64,000 nucleotides of DNA from Amylostereum areolatum. Lineage: Eukaryota > Basidiomycota > Agaricomycetes > Russulales > Stereaceae. Shown here one piece after another: positions 45,058 to 57,141 of the stretch. The stretch covers positions 372,001 to 436,000 of the forward strand of contig SAXG01000020.1 of the NCBI GenBank assembly GCA_012932865.1, in the 5' to 3' direction. Below the pieces are notes generated by a model that was not told where the DNA came from, ran no database searches, and saw only the letters and a program-made list of their open reading frames with translations. Positions within the stretch are counted from its first letter, which is position 1. Each line of letters starts with the position of its first letter. A program made the translations under genes and the position numbers.

Positions 45058-47539
45058 CATTAGCAAAAATTCTTTGCAACATAGCTAATGGGGTAACTAT
45101 ATTGGTCTATAGACCCCTGACTATGTCTCTGTTGCACTGTATAGTACCTGTAGTATGGTAGGGGCCTGTGTAGTGATTTATAGTTAACATAGCACTCCCT
45201 TCAATTATATTGTACTACACCGAGTCCCCTTCCCCTGTGTTGTACTACACTGAGACCCTTTCCCCTATGTCATACTGAGTAGTTTTGCTGGTGTAGTTAT
45301 AGTTTACAAATCTATTTTCTTATTGTACTGATAGAGATTACATAATAGCATTGTTCATTCCTATATAATCCTACTATCGTACTGTGCTATACTCAACGTC
45401 AATGAGAAGCAGATCACAAGGGCACAGACACGGATGTGCACACGCACCCGTTTGGCGAAGTGGACAGCAAAATACGAGAGGGGCGGCGAACATGGGTGCA
45501 TGTGTACTGGAGTCTGGTAAAGAATGACATACCCGCACCCGCCACACGTATACATTTGACAGGCGGGAGCGCTGTGCATGTGCGCGCGCGCTAGCTTGGG
45601 GTGGTGGAGGGATGGAATGGCAGAGAGTGATTGATGCGTGTGCACTCATGGGATGGGAGGATGCAGTTGAGGGAGAGGAGGCAGTTGAGGGAGAGGCGGT
45701 GCAGCTGCACTCGTCTCAGCGAGCACTGAGAAGGGATTAGGTCAGCTGCCGGTAAACGGGAGAGGAGGTGCGAGAAGCAAGTGGGGGACGTACATAGCGG
45801 GGAGCCCAAATACCAGCGGGAATGACCAGCCTCGTCTGCATTCACAAGCAAGGAGCGGGGTAAAGCGTTGGGCGCGTACGCGCACGTCAATGGCGAAAGG
45901 GTATGCAGGGTGGAGAGTGGCTGCACGGAAGGAGATGAGGACGGAGGCGCCGAGACAAGGACGGGCTTGACGGCGGCGACGCGCGTTGATGGCGAAAGGG
46001 TGTGCGGGGCGGGAGTGGGTGCGTGGAAGGAGATGAGGACGGGGGCAGCAAAACAAGGTTGGGCTTCACGGCAATGTGTGCACGTCGGGGTGCTAGAAGA
46101 AGATGAGGGTGGGGGCATCGCGTCTCCCTACGCATTCACCTAAAGGAGGGATAGGCGAGGGGTGCAGGGGTGGGCAAAGGGCGTCGAGGACACGAAAGAA
46201 AAGGTGTGAGTGTAAATCGCGAAGTCGACGTGGGCGTCCGGCGTTTCCCAGCGGAGTTTCAAAAAGACGTGTCAGCCAGCGCATCACGAAGACTCCTGCT
46301 AAGTAGCTCTCTGCTTTCTCTCCCCACTTCCTCTCGTTGTCCTCTTCCTCTCGTCGTCCCCATCCCTTCGTCGTCCCCATTCCTTCGTCGTCCCCGTCCC
46401 TTCGTCGTCCCTGTCCCTTCGTCGACCCCGTCCCTTTGCCCTCCATCATCTTGTTGCCGCCGGCTGTTCATTTTGTCGCCCTCATCCTCCCCGCTCCCGT
46501 CTCGCTGCCCTCATCCTCGCCGTCCCCATCTTGCTGTCCCTGTCTTGCCACCCCCGTCTTGCCACCCCTGTCTTGCCACCCCCATCATTTCGTCACCCTC
46601 GTCCTTGCTGTGCTCGTCTCGCCGCCCTAACCGGCCCTGTCTTGCCGCGCCTGTCGCGCCGTCCCCATCTCACCCATCGCGCCGTCCCCATCTTGCCGTC
46701 CCCGTCTCGCCGCCCCCCGCCATTTCGTCGCCCTCGGCCTCATCCTCGCCGCCCCTGTCTTGTCACCCCCGTCTTGTCACCCCCATCTTGTCGCTCTTGT
46801 CTCTCCCCGTCTCTTCTCCTGCGCCGTTCCGCTGCCGCCGCTGTTCCGCTGATGGCGCCATCTCGTGGCTATTGCCCTCTCGTTGCCGCTTCTCTCTCAT
46901 CACCGCCACTCTCTCGTCACCACCACTCTCGTTCTCACTGCTCTCTTGCCACTCTTGCTCTCTTGTCACCTCAGGTGATCCAAGGCTCCTTAGCCGTCTC
47001 ACTACCCCTACCTCTTTACCTCTACCATCTACTGCTCCCAGTTGTGTTGTTACCCTTTGCCTATCTTGTCATCTCTTTCTCCTGTTGCCCCCATCTGTTG
47101 GCTGTCTTCTCCTACTCTGTTATTGCCCTCCCCTGTCTCATCCTGTCATCACTGTACCTACCTTGTAATATAGCTGTGTATATAGTTTATATAGCTGAAT
47201 ACATCCTTTTAACCATACCAATGTGTGAAAGCAAGTGGAAAGCCAGAAAATGAAGGTTCTGCTGTATTCACTACATGTCTCTATATCTACTTTGTATGCT
47301 ACATAGTATATCTACTATATCTACTATGAGAACTATAGAGTGTTCCACAGGAGTGTCTACAAAGTTTGGGTGATAACTTTGGGTACTATAGCATCTGGGT
47401 GAGAACTTTGGGTACTATAGAGGACTATAGAGAACCAGTGCTTACTATAGGCCCCTACAAAAAGGGGTATATGCTGATGCCGTTACGATCACTTTGGAGA
47501 CTATAAAGTACAACATTGGGAAGGCATTTTTTACTGATG
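45058..47539. mobile_element. CATCAG element 3 (2482 bp) in E3 gag, arm A
   Basis: The left end begins CATTAGCAAAAATT and the right end, read inward, CATCAGTAAAAAATG. AA flanks both sides (45056-45057, 47540-47541), and gag reads through when the element and one AA are removed. Near the ends CTATAG and TGTACTACACYGAG motifs repeat. The middle holds a TCGTCCCC/TCGTCACC minisatellite. No transposase is visible; long frames in the middle are compositional. Confidence 0.88.
46320..46960. repeat. Pyrimidine-rich minisatellite in CATCAG element 3 (arm A)
   Basis: Units of TTCGTCGTCCCCATCCC grade into TCTTGCCACCCCYG and then TCGTCACCRCCACTC. The mirror copy is at about 57720-58360. Confidence 0.8.
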
Positions 47540-47672
47540 AAGCGGCAACAACCTCAAATGCGGATCCAGTCAAGGAGATGTCGGTCCTGATCAACAAGAT
47601 GAAGAAGTTGGGAAAGGAGAAGCATGAGGAGGCCGCGGCGATATTGAAGGATCTCGCTGGCGGTTTGGATTT

Positions 47673-50600
47673 TTAGAACACCCCCCAGTCGTGTCGTCTG
47701 TGGGTGGCAAAGGTTTTTCTATGGCATCGTCAAATCATTTCTCTGTACTATCATCCATGCAATCCAGTGAGCGTGTCCTTCCAACCTGCTTGAAACTGTC
47801 AACGGTCACGAAGAATAGGCACACACCCTCCATATTGCTAGATGTCAAACTGATTGGACAAGTCACTGGAAGAAAAATCGACGCTGAAGCACTGCTGGAT
47901 AGCGGTGCTGAAGGTATTATCATTAACCGAAGATTTGCAGAAAAGAAAGGGCTCTCGTTAGATACCCTCAACCACCCGTTCCTTGTCCGCAATGTAGATG
48001 GTACGGAGAACATAATGGGATGGGTACGTCATTCGACTACCCAGCGTGTTCGCATCTACGCGCAATCCACAGAATCATATCATGAAGAAACAGCCGAATT
48101 CTTTGTCACAGACATCAGTGATCACGGCATGATCCTAGGAACTGACTGGTTGAAGGAGCATAACCTAGAAATCAACTGGGATGGAGAAGAAGTCGACATG
48201 ACACGCTGCCCACCCACTTGCGTCCTACACAAACCTCCGGTCAAGAAGCTTTGCATCAAACCGGAACACCGGTCTGGGCCACAACCACCCATTGACGTCG
48301 TTGAAGCTGACGAGGTTGAAGTTGAAGAACCTCGTATCCACACGGTGACCAACCACCCAAGCAACACGAAGTACGTGATCCCTGCCCGCCGTGTACAGCA
48401 TGCTCGTGTTTGCTCTCCACGCCGTATACCTTCAGATGCAAAGTGGTTCACAGAAGATGACGACGAGCAGTCGGACGTTGTCCTGGCTTCATGGACCCAA
48501 GATGGCCTATGTGCTGCGGGAGTTGTAAAGGAAGTCACCCTTGAACAACTAGCACGAGAAGAACAGTCCAACGACCTCGCCATATGTGCCACCTTCACCA
48601 AGGCACAACAGCTTGCGGAACAGGCGGCTGATGTCAAGACAAAAACATTTGAAGATATGGTCCCTGAGCAATATCGCTCGTTTAAGTCGGTGTTCGACAA
48701 AGCTACATCTGAACGTCTACCTAAGCGACGTCCCTGGGACCATGCTATTGACCTGAAACCAGACTTCCAACCAAAGGCTTGCAAGGTGTATCCTTTGACC
48801 CCGTCCGAGCAGCAAGAGCTGGACAGCTTCCTCGATGAACATGTCAAGAAGGGGTAAATTCGCCCGTCGAAATCATCCATGGCGAGTCCCTTCTTCTTTG
48901 TCAAGAAAAAGGACAGGAAGCTTCATCCTGTACAGGACTATCAAGCGTTGAATAAAGGCACTGTCAAGAACAAATACCCGCTCCCACTCATCTCCAAGCT
49001 TGTCGACAAACTCAAGGGTGCCAAAGTCTTCTCCAAGATGGACGTCCGCTGGGGATGCAACAATGTCCGTATCAAGGAAGGAGACGAGTGGAAGGCCGCT
49101 TTCAAAATGAACCGCAGGCTGTACGAACCTCTGGTGATGTTCTTTGGCCTTATGAATTCTCCTGCAACGTTCCAGGCAATGATGAATGAACTTTTCAAGG
49201 ATCTCATCGACGGTGGCAAGGTCGTCATTTACATGGACGACATCCTTGTCTTCACAGAGACACTCGAAGAACACCGTGAACTGATGACGCAGGTGCTGCA
49301 ACACCTGAAGGACAATGACCTCTTTCTCAAGCCAGAGAAATGTGTCTTCGAACAGGATTCTGTTGAGTACCTCGGCTTGATTATCTCGCACGACCAGATT
49401 GCTATGGACCCTGTCAAGGTAGCGGGCATCACTGAGTGGCCCACCCCTCGTAACGTCAAGGATGTCCAGTCATTCCTTGGGTTTGGAAACTTCTACTGTC
49501 GCTTCATCAAGGACTTCTCCAAGGTTGCACTGTTGAACAGACTTATCCAAGTCAGTGATATGCTCAGTCAAAGGGATACTTTGAGTAATATATTATACCT
49601 TATCCAAGTCAGTGAGACGCTATAGTAAGGTATGTAAGCAAGAGAGAAATAAGTAGAAGGTATAAAGGTTTGCTCACCTCAGTTGAAGGGATACTTCGAG
49701 TGAGGAGGCAGGACGAAATACGAGAGCCTTATATACCCAAACTGCTGTGCCATAAGAGCCAATCATAAAAGCCGTAAGAAAGTGGTGCCATAGTGTAGCA
49801 TAATTAATCAGTGCCAAGAGTGCGCTCAGTCATCCACCACAGCTTTCATGTGAAAGTGTACAGTAAGAATCACATGCTCCGCACAGCCTCGCACATCTGA
49901 TTCCATATTGTTCCGGTTCTTCCCAGAATCTTCCGTTCCTTTCCGTCACATATTACATAATGTAGTTAAAGCTAGAGATCGTCCGCATTACTATCTTCAA
50001 CATGCACGCCCCCTGTTTGAACTGACCAAAAAGGACCATCCATGGAACTGGACTGCAGAGTGTCAAGGCACCTTTGCTGCCCTCAAAGCTGTGTTCACCT
50101 CATCCCCTGTCCTGATTCTCCCTAACCTGTCGAGACCGTACTTAGTAGAAGTCAATACCTCAGACTTCACAACCGGAGGCATCCTCTCGCAACGCGGCCA
50201 AGATGGTCACCTTCATCCTGTTGCCTACCTGTCCAAGTCGCTTACTGAACCAAAACGCAACTACAACATCTACAACAAAGAACTGCTGGCAATCATTTGG
50301 GCACTTGAAGCTTGGCGGCACTATCTGGAAGGTGCAACTCATCCAGTTGAGATTTGGACAGACCACAAGAACCTGGAGTACTTCAAGGAAGCACAAAAGC
50401 TGAGTCGTCGGCAGGCCCGCTGGGCGTTATTCCTCACGTGCTTCGATTTCACACTAACGCACAAGCCGGGCCTTCACCATCGACCAGATCCATTGTCCAG
50501 ATGCCCTGACCTTAAAGAGGGGGTCGAGAATGACAACAAGGAACGTGTCCTCCTAGATCCCAAGTACTTCCGTATCCGTGCTACTCGGTCACGCACTGTA

Positions 50601-52170
50601 ACCACCATAGGCGACGCTGACCTATGCCGACGCATCCGAGATGCACGCACCAAAGACGCTAAAGTTGTACAAGCCATAGATGCTATCCTTCGCAACGGGC
50701 CACGATCACTTGTTAAGGACCTTCAAGAATGGAACCTGGAAGACGGGATGATTCTGTTCAGAGGGAAGGTCTATGTACCTGCAGACATTGAGCTACATCG
50801 TGACATTGTCAAGTCATTCCACGACTCACCAATGGCAGGACATCCAGGTCGCCACAAGACGTATGAACTCCTCAGCCGAGAATACTGGTGGCCAGGGATG
50901 TTGGTCTTTGTACGCGACTATGTTGAAGGATGCGCTGTTTGCCAAGCGACCAAGAACCGTCCCCAGCACCCCCATGTCGACATGATCCCTAACGCCGTCC
51001 CAGAACACCCATTCGAGGTGATCACAACCGACTTTGTCACTGATCTGCCTCCCTCGGATGGATATGATGCTATCTGCATGATTGTAGACCGCCTCTCCAA
51101 GGCCATCTGCATTGCACCGTGCACCAAAAAAATCGACAGCAATGGCACCGTCAACATCTTGCTGGACCGCGTGTGGCGATACTACGGGCTGTGGAAACAG
51201 ATGATCTCCGACCGTGGCCCACAGTATGCAAGCAAGGTTATGCAGGAGACTTGCGCCAAACTCGGAATCAAGGCTTCGATGAGCACAGCGTACCACCCTC
51301 AAACGGATGGTGAAAGTGAATAGGCGAACCAAGAGTTCGAGCAGTACCTTCGGGCATTCTGCAACTATCAGCAGGACAACTGGGTGAAGTACCTCCCCTT
51401 TGTCGAATTTTCACACAACATTTGTGTCCATTCAGCTACAGGTCGTGCCCCATTCGAGCTGCTTTACGGTTTCCTACCGACAATGATCCCCTCCGTCAAC
51501 CCCATCTCCAAGAACCTTGCCGTCGAAGAATGCTTCCAGCACCTTGAAGAAATACGCAAGGAATCACAGGCCAGTCTTGAAACGGCACGCAACCTGATGA
51601 AGCGCTACAATGGCGACTCAACACAGGAAGGAGTGTGTTTTGAAGTTGGTGACAAAGTCTGGCTGGATGGTAAGAACCTGAAGACCACACGTCCAAAAGC
51701 TAAGCTCGCAGCAAAATGACATGGCCCATTCACCATCACTGACGTCCTCGGACCAGTGACTTACCGCCTTCAACTCCCCCCTAAATAGTGTATCCACCCT
51801 GTCTTCCATGCCTCGCTTCTCTCAGCGTACAAAGAGACGGATGCCCATGGCCCCAACTTCCCTCAACCGCCTCCAGAACTGATTGATGAAGACAAGGAGT
51901 ACGAGATTGAAGCCATCCTTGACTCACGACCCACACGCAACAAACACGGCATTGAATACCTCGTCAAATGGCTCCCCGACTCTGAGAACGAATGGAGACC
52001 GGCCTCTACATTAACGCATGCCAAGGATGCTATCGCTGAGTTCCACCGCCTTCGTCCCAATGCCCCGTGATCACTAAAATCATTGGGTCTGACCCAGGCC
52101 GAATTTCTTGCATCCACGATGGACGATGAACTTGCGCTCCCGGCGAAAGTGTGCCTTAAAGAGGGGGTAA
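47673..52170 (+). pseudogene. E3 arm A pol, with solo LTR insertion and nonsense codons
   Basis: Pol is in the -1 frame at the gag stop (TTA 47673-47675). The protease site is LLDSGAEGIII. RT has [20 protein letters not shown] and VVIYMDDILVF. A solo LTR (49531-50002) splits the RT/RNase H connection. RNase H (VEVNTSDFTTGGILSQ), the integrase zinc site (GHPGRHKTYE...CAVCQ) and the catalytic motifs TTDFVTDLP and ISDRGPQYAS follow, then a chromodomain (YEIEAILD). Stops occur at 48855-48857, 51321-51323, about 51717, 51786 and 52068-52070. Several substitutions near conserved residues confirm long decay. Confidence 0.9.
49531..50002 (-). mobile_element. Solo LTR in E3 pol (arm A), family S, antisense
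   Basis: The segment runs from TGTTGAACAG to ATCTTCAACA with target duplication TGCAC (49526-49530, 50003-50007). Read on the minus strand it starts TGTTGAAGATAG, like the gag solo LTR, and has TATATAAGGCTCTCG (49735-49729). It contains two copies of CTTATCCAAGTCAGTGA. Confidence 0.93.
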
Positions 52171-52347
52171 TGTCACGGATCGCCTCAATCCTTTCCCTTT
52201 TTATTGCATCGCGTTCAGTCACATGATTACATTTCCCATCACATGATGTCGTCAGCCTGACTCCTCTTATCTTTCCATCTATGACATCATCGCTCCGGAC
52301 CACATCCTCCCCCTTCCTTTTTCTTATTGTTCTCTCCCACTCGCACC
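52171..52347 (+). repeat. Truncated 3' LTR of E3 arm A
   Basis: It starts TGTCACGGATCGCC after the tract TTAAAGAGGGGGTAA and is cut at CTCGCACC, 177 bases in, where the inverted copy begins. Confidence 0.9.
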
Positions 52348-52509
52348 GAACAATAAGAAAAAGGAAGGGGGAGGATGTGGTCTGGAGCGATGATGTCATA
52401 GATGGAAAGATAAGAGGAGTCAGGCTGACGACATCATGTGATGGGAAATGTAATCATGTGACTGAACGCGATGCAATAAAAAGGGAAAGGATTGAGGCGA
52501 TCCGTGACA
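52348..52509 (-). repeat. Truncated 3' LTR of E3 arm B
   Basis: It is 162 bases of LTR, 15 fewer than in arm A. The two stumps together form the centre of the palindrome. Confidence 0.9.
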
Positions 52510-55500
52510 TTACCCCCTCTTTAAGGCACACTTTCGCCGGGAGCGCAAGTTCATCGTCCATCGTGGATGCAAGAAATTCGGCCTGGGTCAGACCCAATGA
52601 TTTTAGTGATCACGGGGCATTGGGACGAAGGCGGTGGAACTCAGCGATAGCATCCTTGGCATGCGTTAATGTAGAGGCCGGTCTCCATTCGTTCTCAGAG
52701 TCGGGGAGCCATTTGACGAGGTATTCAATGCCGTGTTTGTTGCGTGTGGGTCGTGAGTCAAGGATGGCTTCAATCTCGTACTCCTTGTCTTCATCAATCA
52801 GTTCTGGAGGCGGTTGAGGGAAGTTGGGGCCATGGGCATCCGTCTCTTTGTACGCTGAGAGAAGCGAGGCATGGAAGACAGGGTGGATACACTATTTAGG
52901 GGGGAGTTGAAGGCGGTAAGTCACTGGTCCGAGGACGTCAGTGATGGTGAATGGGCCATGTCATTTTGCTGCGAGCTTAGCTTTTGGACGTGTGGTCTTC
53001 AGGTTCTTACCATCCAGCCAGACTTTGTCACCAACTTCAAAACACACTCCTTCCTGTGTTGAGTCGCCATTGTAGCGCTTCATCAGGTTGCGTGCCGTTT
53101 CAAGACTGGCCTGTGATTCCTTGCGTATTTCTTCAAGGTGCTGGAAGCATTCTTCGACGGCAAGGTTCTTGGAGATGGGGTTGACGGAGGGGATCATTGT
53201 CGGTAGGAAACCGTAAAGCAGCTCGAATGGGGCACGACCTGTAGCTGAATGGACACAAATGTTGTGTGAAAATTCGACAAAGGGGAGGTACTTCACCCAG
53301 TTGTCCTGCTGATAGTTGCAGAATGCCCGAAGGTACTGCTCGAACTCTTGGTTCGCCTATTCACTTTCACCATCCGTTTGAGGGTGGTACGCTGTGCTCA
53401 TCGAAGCCTTGATTCCGAGTTTGGCGCAAGTCTCCTGCATAACCTTGCTTGCATACTGTGGGCCACGGTCGGAGATCATCTGTTTCCACAGCCCGTAGTA
53501 TCGCCACACGCGGTCCAGCAAGATGTTGACGGTGCCATTGCTGTCGATTTTTTTGGTGCACGGTGCAATGCAGATGGCCTTGGAGAGGCGGTCTACAATC
53601 ATGCAGATAGCATCATATCCATCCGAGGGAGGCAGATCAGTGACAAAGTCGGTTGTGATCACCTCGAATGGGTGTTCTGGGACGGCGTTAGGGATCATGT
53701 CGACATGGGGGTGCTGGGGACGGTTCTTGGTCGCTTGGCAAACAGCGCATCCTTCAACATAGTCGCGTACAAAGACCAACATCCCTGGCCACCAGTATTC
53801 TCGGCTGAGGAGTTCATACGTCTTGTGGCGACCTGGATGTCCTGCCATTGGTGAGTCGTGGAATGACTTGACAATGTCACGATGTAGCTCAATGTCTGCA
53901 GGTACATAGACCTTCCCTCTGAACAGAATCATCCCGTCTTCCAGGTTCCATTCTTGAAGGTCCTTAACAAGTGATCGTGGCCCGTTGCGAAGGATAGCAT
54001 CTATGGCTTGTACAACTTTAGCGTCTTTGGTGCGTGCATCTCGGATGCGTCGGCATAGGTCAGCGTCGCCTATGGTGGTTACAGTGCGTGACCGAGTAGC
54101 ACGGATACGGAAGTACTTGGGATCTAGGAGGACACGTTCCTTGTTGTCATTCTCGACCCCCTCTTTAAGGTCAGGGCATCTGGACAATGGATCTGGTCGA
54201 TGGTGAAGGCCCGGCTTGTGCGTTAGTGTGAAATCGAAGCACGTGAGGAATAACGCCCAGCGGGCCTGCCGACGACTCAGCTTTTGTGCTTCCTTGAAGT
54301 ACTCCAGGTTCTTGTGGTCTGTCCAAATCTCAACTGGATGAGTTGCACCTTCCAGATAGTGCCGCCAAGCTTCAAGTGCCCAAATGATTGCCAGCAGTTC
54401 TTTGTTGTAGATGTTGTAGTTGCGTTTTTGGTTCAGTAAGCGACTTGGACAGGTAGGCAACAGGATGAAGGTGACCATCTTGGCCGCGTTGCGAGAGGAT
54501 GCCTCCGGTTGTGAAGTCTGAGGTATTGACTTCTACTAAGTACGGTCTCGACAGGTTAGGGAGAATCAGGACAGGGGATGAGGTGAACACAGCTTTGAGG
54601 GCAGCAAAGGTGCCTTGACACTCTGCAGTCCAGTTCCATGGATGGTCCTTTTTGGTCAGTTCAAACAGGGGGCGTGCATGTTGAAGATAGTAATGCGGAC
54701 GATCTCTAGCTTTAACTACATTATGTAATATGTGACGGAAAGGAACGGAAGATTCTGGGAAGAACCGGAACAATATGGAATCAGATGTGCGAGGCTGTGC
54801 GGAGCATGTGATTCTTACTGTACACTTTCACATGAAAGCTGTGGTGGATGACTGAGCGCACTCTTGGCACTGATTAATTATGCTACACTATGGCACCACT
54901 TTCTTACGGCTTTTATGATTGGCTCTTATGGCACAGCAGTTTGGGTATATAAGGCTCTCGTATTTCGTCCTGCCTCCTCACTCGAAGTATCCCTTCAACT
55001 GAGGTGAGCAAACCTTTATACCTTCTACTTATTTCTCTCTTGCTTACATACCTTACTATAGCGTCTCACTGACTTGGATAAGGTATAATATATTACTCAA
55101 AGTATCCCTTTGACTGAGCATATCACTGACTTGGATAAGTCTGTTCAACAGTGCAACCTTGGAGAAGTCCTTGATGAAGCGACAGTAGAAGTTTCCAAAC
55201 CCAAGGAATGACTGGACATCCTTGACGTTACGAGGGGTGGGCCACTCAGTGATGCCCGCTACCTTGACAGGGTCCATAGCAATCTGGTCGTGCGAGATAA
55301 TCAAGCCGAGGTACTCAACAGAATCCTGTTCGAAGACACATTTCTCTGGCTTGAGAAAGAGGTCATTGTCCTTCAGGTGTTGCAGCACCTGCGTCATCAG
55401 TTCACGGTGTTCTTCGAGTGTCTCTGTGAAGACAAGGATGTCGTCCATGTAAATGACGACCTTGCCACCGTCGATGAGATCCTTGAAAAGTTCATTCATC

Positions 55501-57008
55501 ATTGCCTGGAACGTTGCAGGAGAATTCATAAGGCCAAAGAACATCACCAGAGGTTCGTACAGCCTGCGGTTCATTTTGAAAGCGGCCTTCCACTCGTCTC
55601 CTTCCTTGATACGGACATTGTTGCATCCCCAGCGGACGTCCATCTTGGAGAAGACTTTGGCACCCTTGAGTTTGTCGACAAGCTTGGAGATGAGTGGGAG
55701 CGGGTATTTGTTCTTGACAGTGCCTTTATTCAACGCTTGATAGTCCTGTACAGGATGAAGCTTCCTGTCCTTTTTCTTGACAAAGAAGAAGGGACTCGCC
55801 ATGGATGATTTCGACGGGCGAATTTACCCCTTCTTGACATGTTCATCGAGGAAGCTGTCCAGCTCTTGCTGCTCGGACGGGGTCAAAGGATACACCTTGC
55901 AAGCCTTTGGTTGGAAGTCTGGTTTCAGGTCAATAGCATGGTCCCAGGGACGTCGCTTAGGTAGACGTTCAGATGTAGCTTTGTCGAACACCGACTTAAA
56001 CGAGCGATATTGCTCAGGGACCATATCTTCAAATGTTTTTGTCTTGACATCAGCCGCCTGTTCCGCAAGCTGTTGTGCCTTGGTGAAGGTGGCACATATG
56101 GCGAGGTCGTTGGACTGTTCTTCTCGTGCTAGTTGTTCAAGGGTGACTTCCTTTACAACTCCCGCAGCACATAGGCCATCTTGGGTCCATGAAGCCAGGA
56201 CAACGTCCGACTGCTCGTCGTCATCTTCTGTGAACCACTTTGCATCTGAAGGTATACGGCGTGGAGAGCAAACACGAGCATGCTGTACACGGCGGGCAGG
56301 GATCACGTACTTCGTGTTGCTTGGGTGGTTGGTCACCGTGTGGATACGAGGTTCTTCAACTTCAACCTCGTCAGCTTCAACGACGTCAATGGGTGGTTGT
56401 GGCCCAGACCGGTGTTCCGGTTTGATGCAAAGCTTCTTGACCGGAGGTTTGTGTAGGACGCAAGTGGGTGGGCAGCGTGTCATGTCGACTTCTTCTCCAT
56501 CCCAGTTGATTTCTGGGTTATGCTCCTTCAACCAGTCAGTTCCTAGGATCATGCCGTGATCACTGATGTCTGTGACAAAGAATTCGGCTGTTTCTTCATG
56601 ATATGATTCTGTGGATTGCGCGTAGATGCGAACACGCTGGGTAGTCGAATGACGTACCCATCCCATTATGTTCTCCGTACCATCTACATTGCGGACAAGG
56701 AACGGGTGGTTGAGGGTATCTAACGAGAGCCCTTTCTTTTCTGCAAATCTTCGGTTAATGATAATACCTTCAGCACCGCTATCCAGCAGTGCTTCAGCGT
56801 CGATTTTTCTTCCAGTGACTTGTCCAATCAGTTTGACATCTAGCAATATGGAGGGTGTGTGCCTATTCTTCGTGACCGTTGACAGTTTCAAGCAGGTTGG
56901 AAGGACACGCTCACTGGATTGCATGGATGATAGTACAGAGAAATGATTTGACGATGCCATAGAAAAACCTTTGCCACCCACAGACGACACGACTGGGGGG
57001 TGTTCTAA
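52510..57008 (-). pseudogene. E3 arm B pol
   Basis: It is the same decayed pol as in arm A, with one extra A in the run at 54425-54429 that shifts the RNase H frame (stop at 54372), and a Leu-to-Pro change after the protease. It is split by the solo LTR at 54679-55150. Confidence 0.88.
54679..55150 (+). mobile_element. Solo LTR (family S) in arm B pol
   Basis: It is the mirror of 49531-50002 with the same TGCAC duplication. In this orientation it carries TATATAAGGCTCTCG at about 54946. Confidence 0.92.
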
Positions 57009-57141
57009 AAATCCAAACCGCCAGCGAGATCCTTCAATATCGCCGCGGCCTCCTCATGCTTCTCCTTTCCCAACTTCTTCATCTTGTTGATCAGGACCGA
57101 CATCTCCTTGACTGGATCCGCATTTGAGGTTGTTGCCGCTT

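Larger units (their letters stand above)
43021..47676 (+). pseudogene. E3 arm A gag, split by a solo LTR and a CATCAG element
   Basis: Coding parts are about 43021-44212, 44675-45057 and 47542-47676. The first part has PLGFTRGANPGEYY, QWYFNDEEGFPYVEQTD, KWYAYKKNGHAVVEWYP and WTWATGEKPFLL, then KPKPFTGDRKE and the gag core. The second resumes in LDDWKVRACVLNE and contains the knuckle CFLCRQPGHMLRDC. The third ends LDF-stop (TAG 47674-47676) in GAT TTT TAG. Removing each insert with one target duplication leaves the gag frame open, which fixes the insert borders. The start of this frame is -1 relative to ORF0. Confidence 0.85.
42040..52347 (+). mobile_element. E3 arm A: Ty3/gypsy chromodomain retrotransposon with three nested insertions
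   Basis: The 5' LTR is 42040 to about 42411. ORF0, gag and pol follow, then a polypurine tract and a 3' LTR cut short at 52347. Two solo LTRs and a CATCAG element lie inside. The left flank is the 3' spacer of X2. There is no matching target duplication because the 3' side is lost. Several nonsense codons are present. Confidence 0.93.

Noticed and set aside
46170..47253. Frames of 240-332 aa in both arms
   Set aside because: They are low-complexity Ser/Pro/Arg products of the minisatellite inside CATCAG element 3, with no family match.
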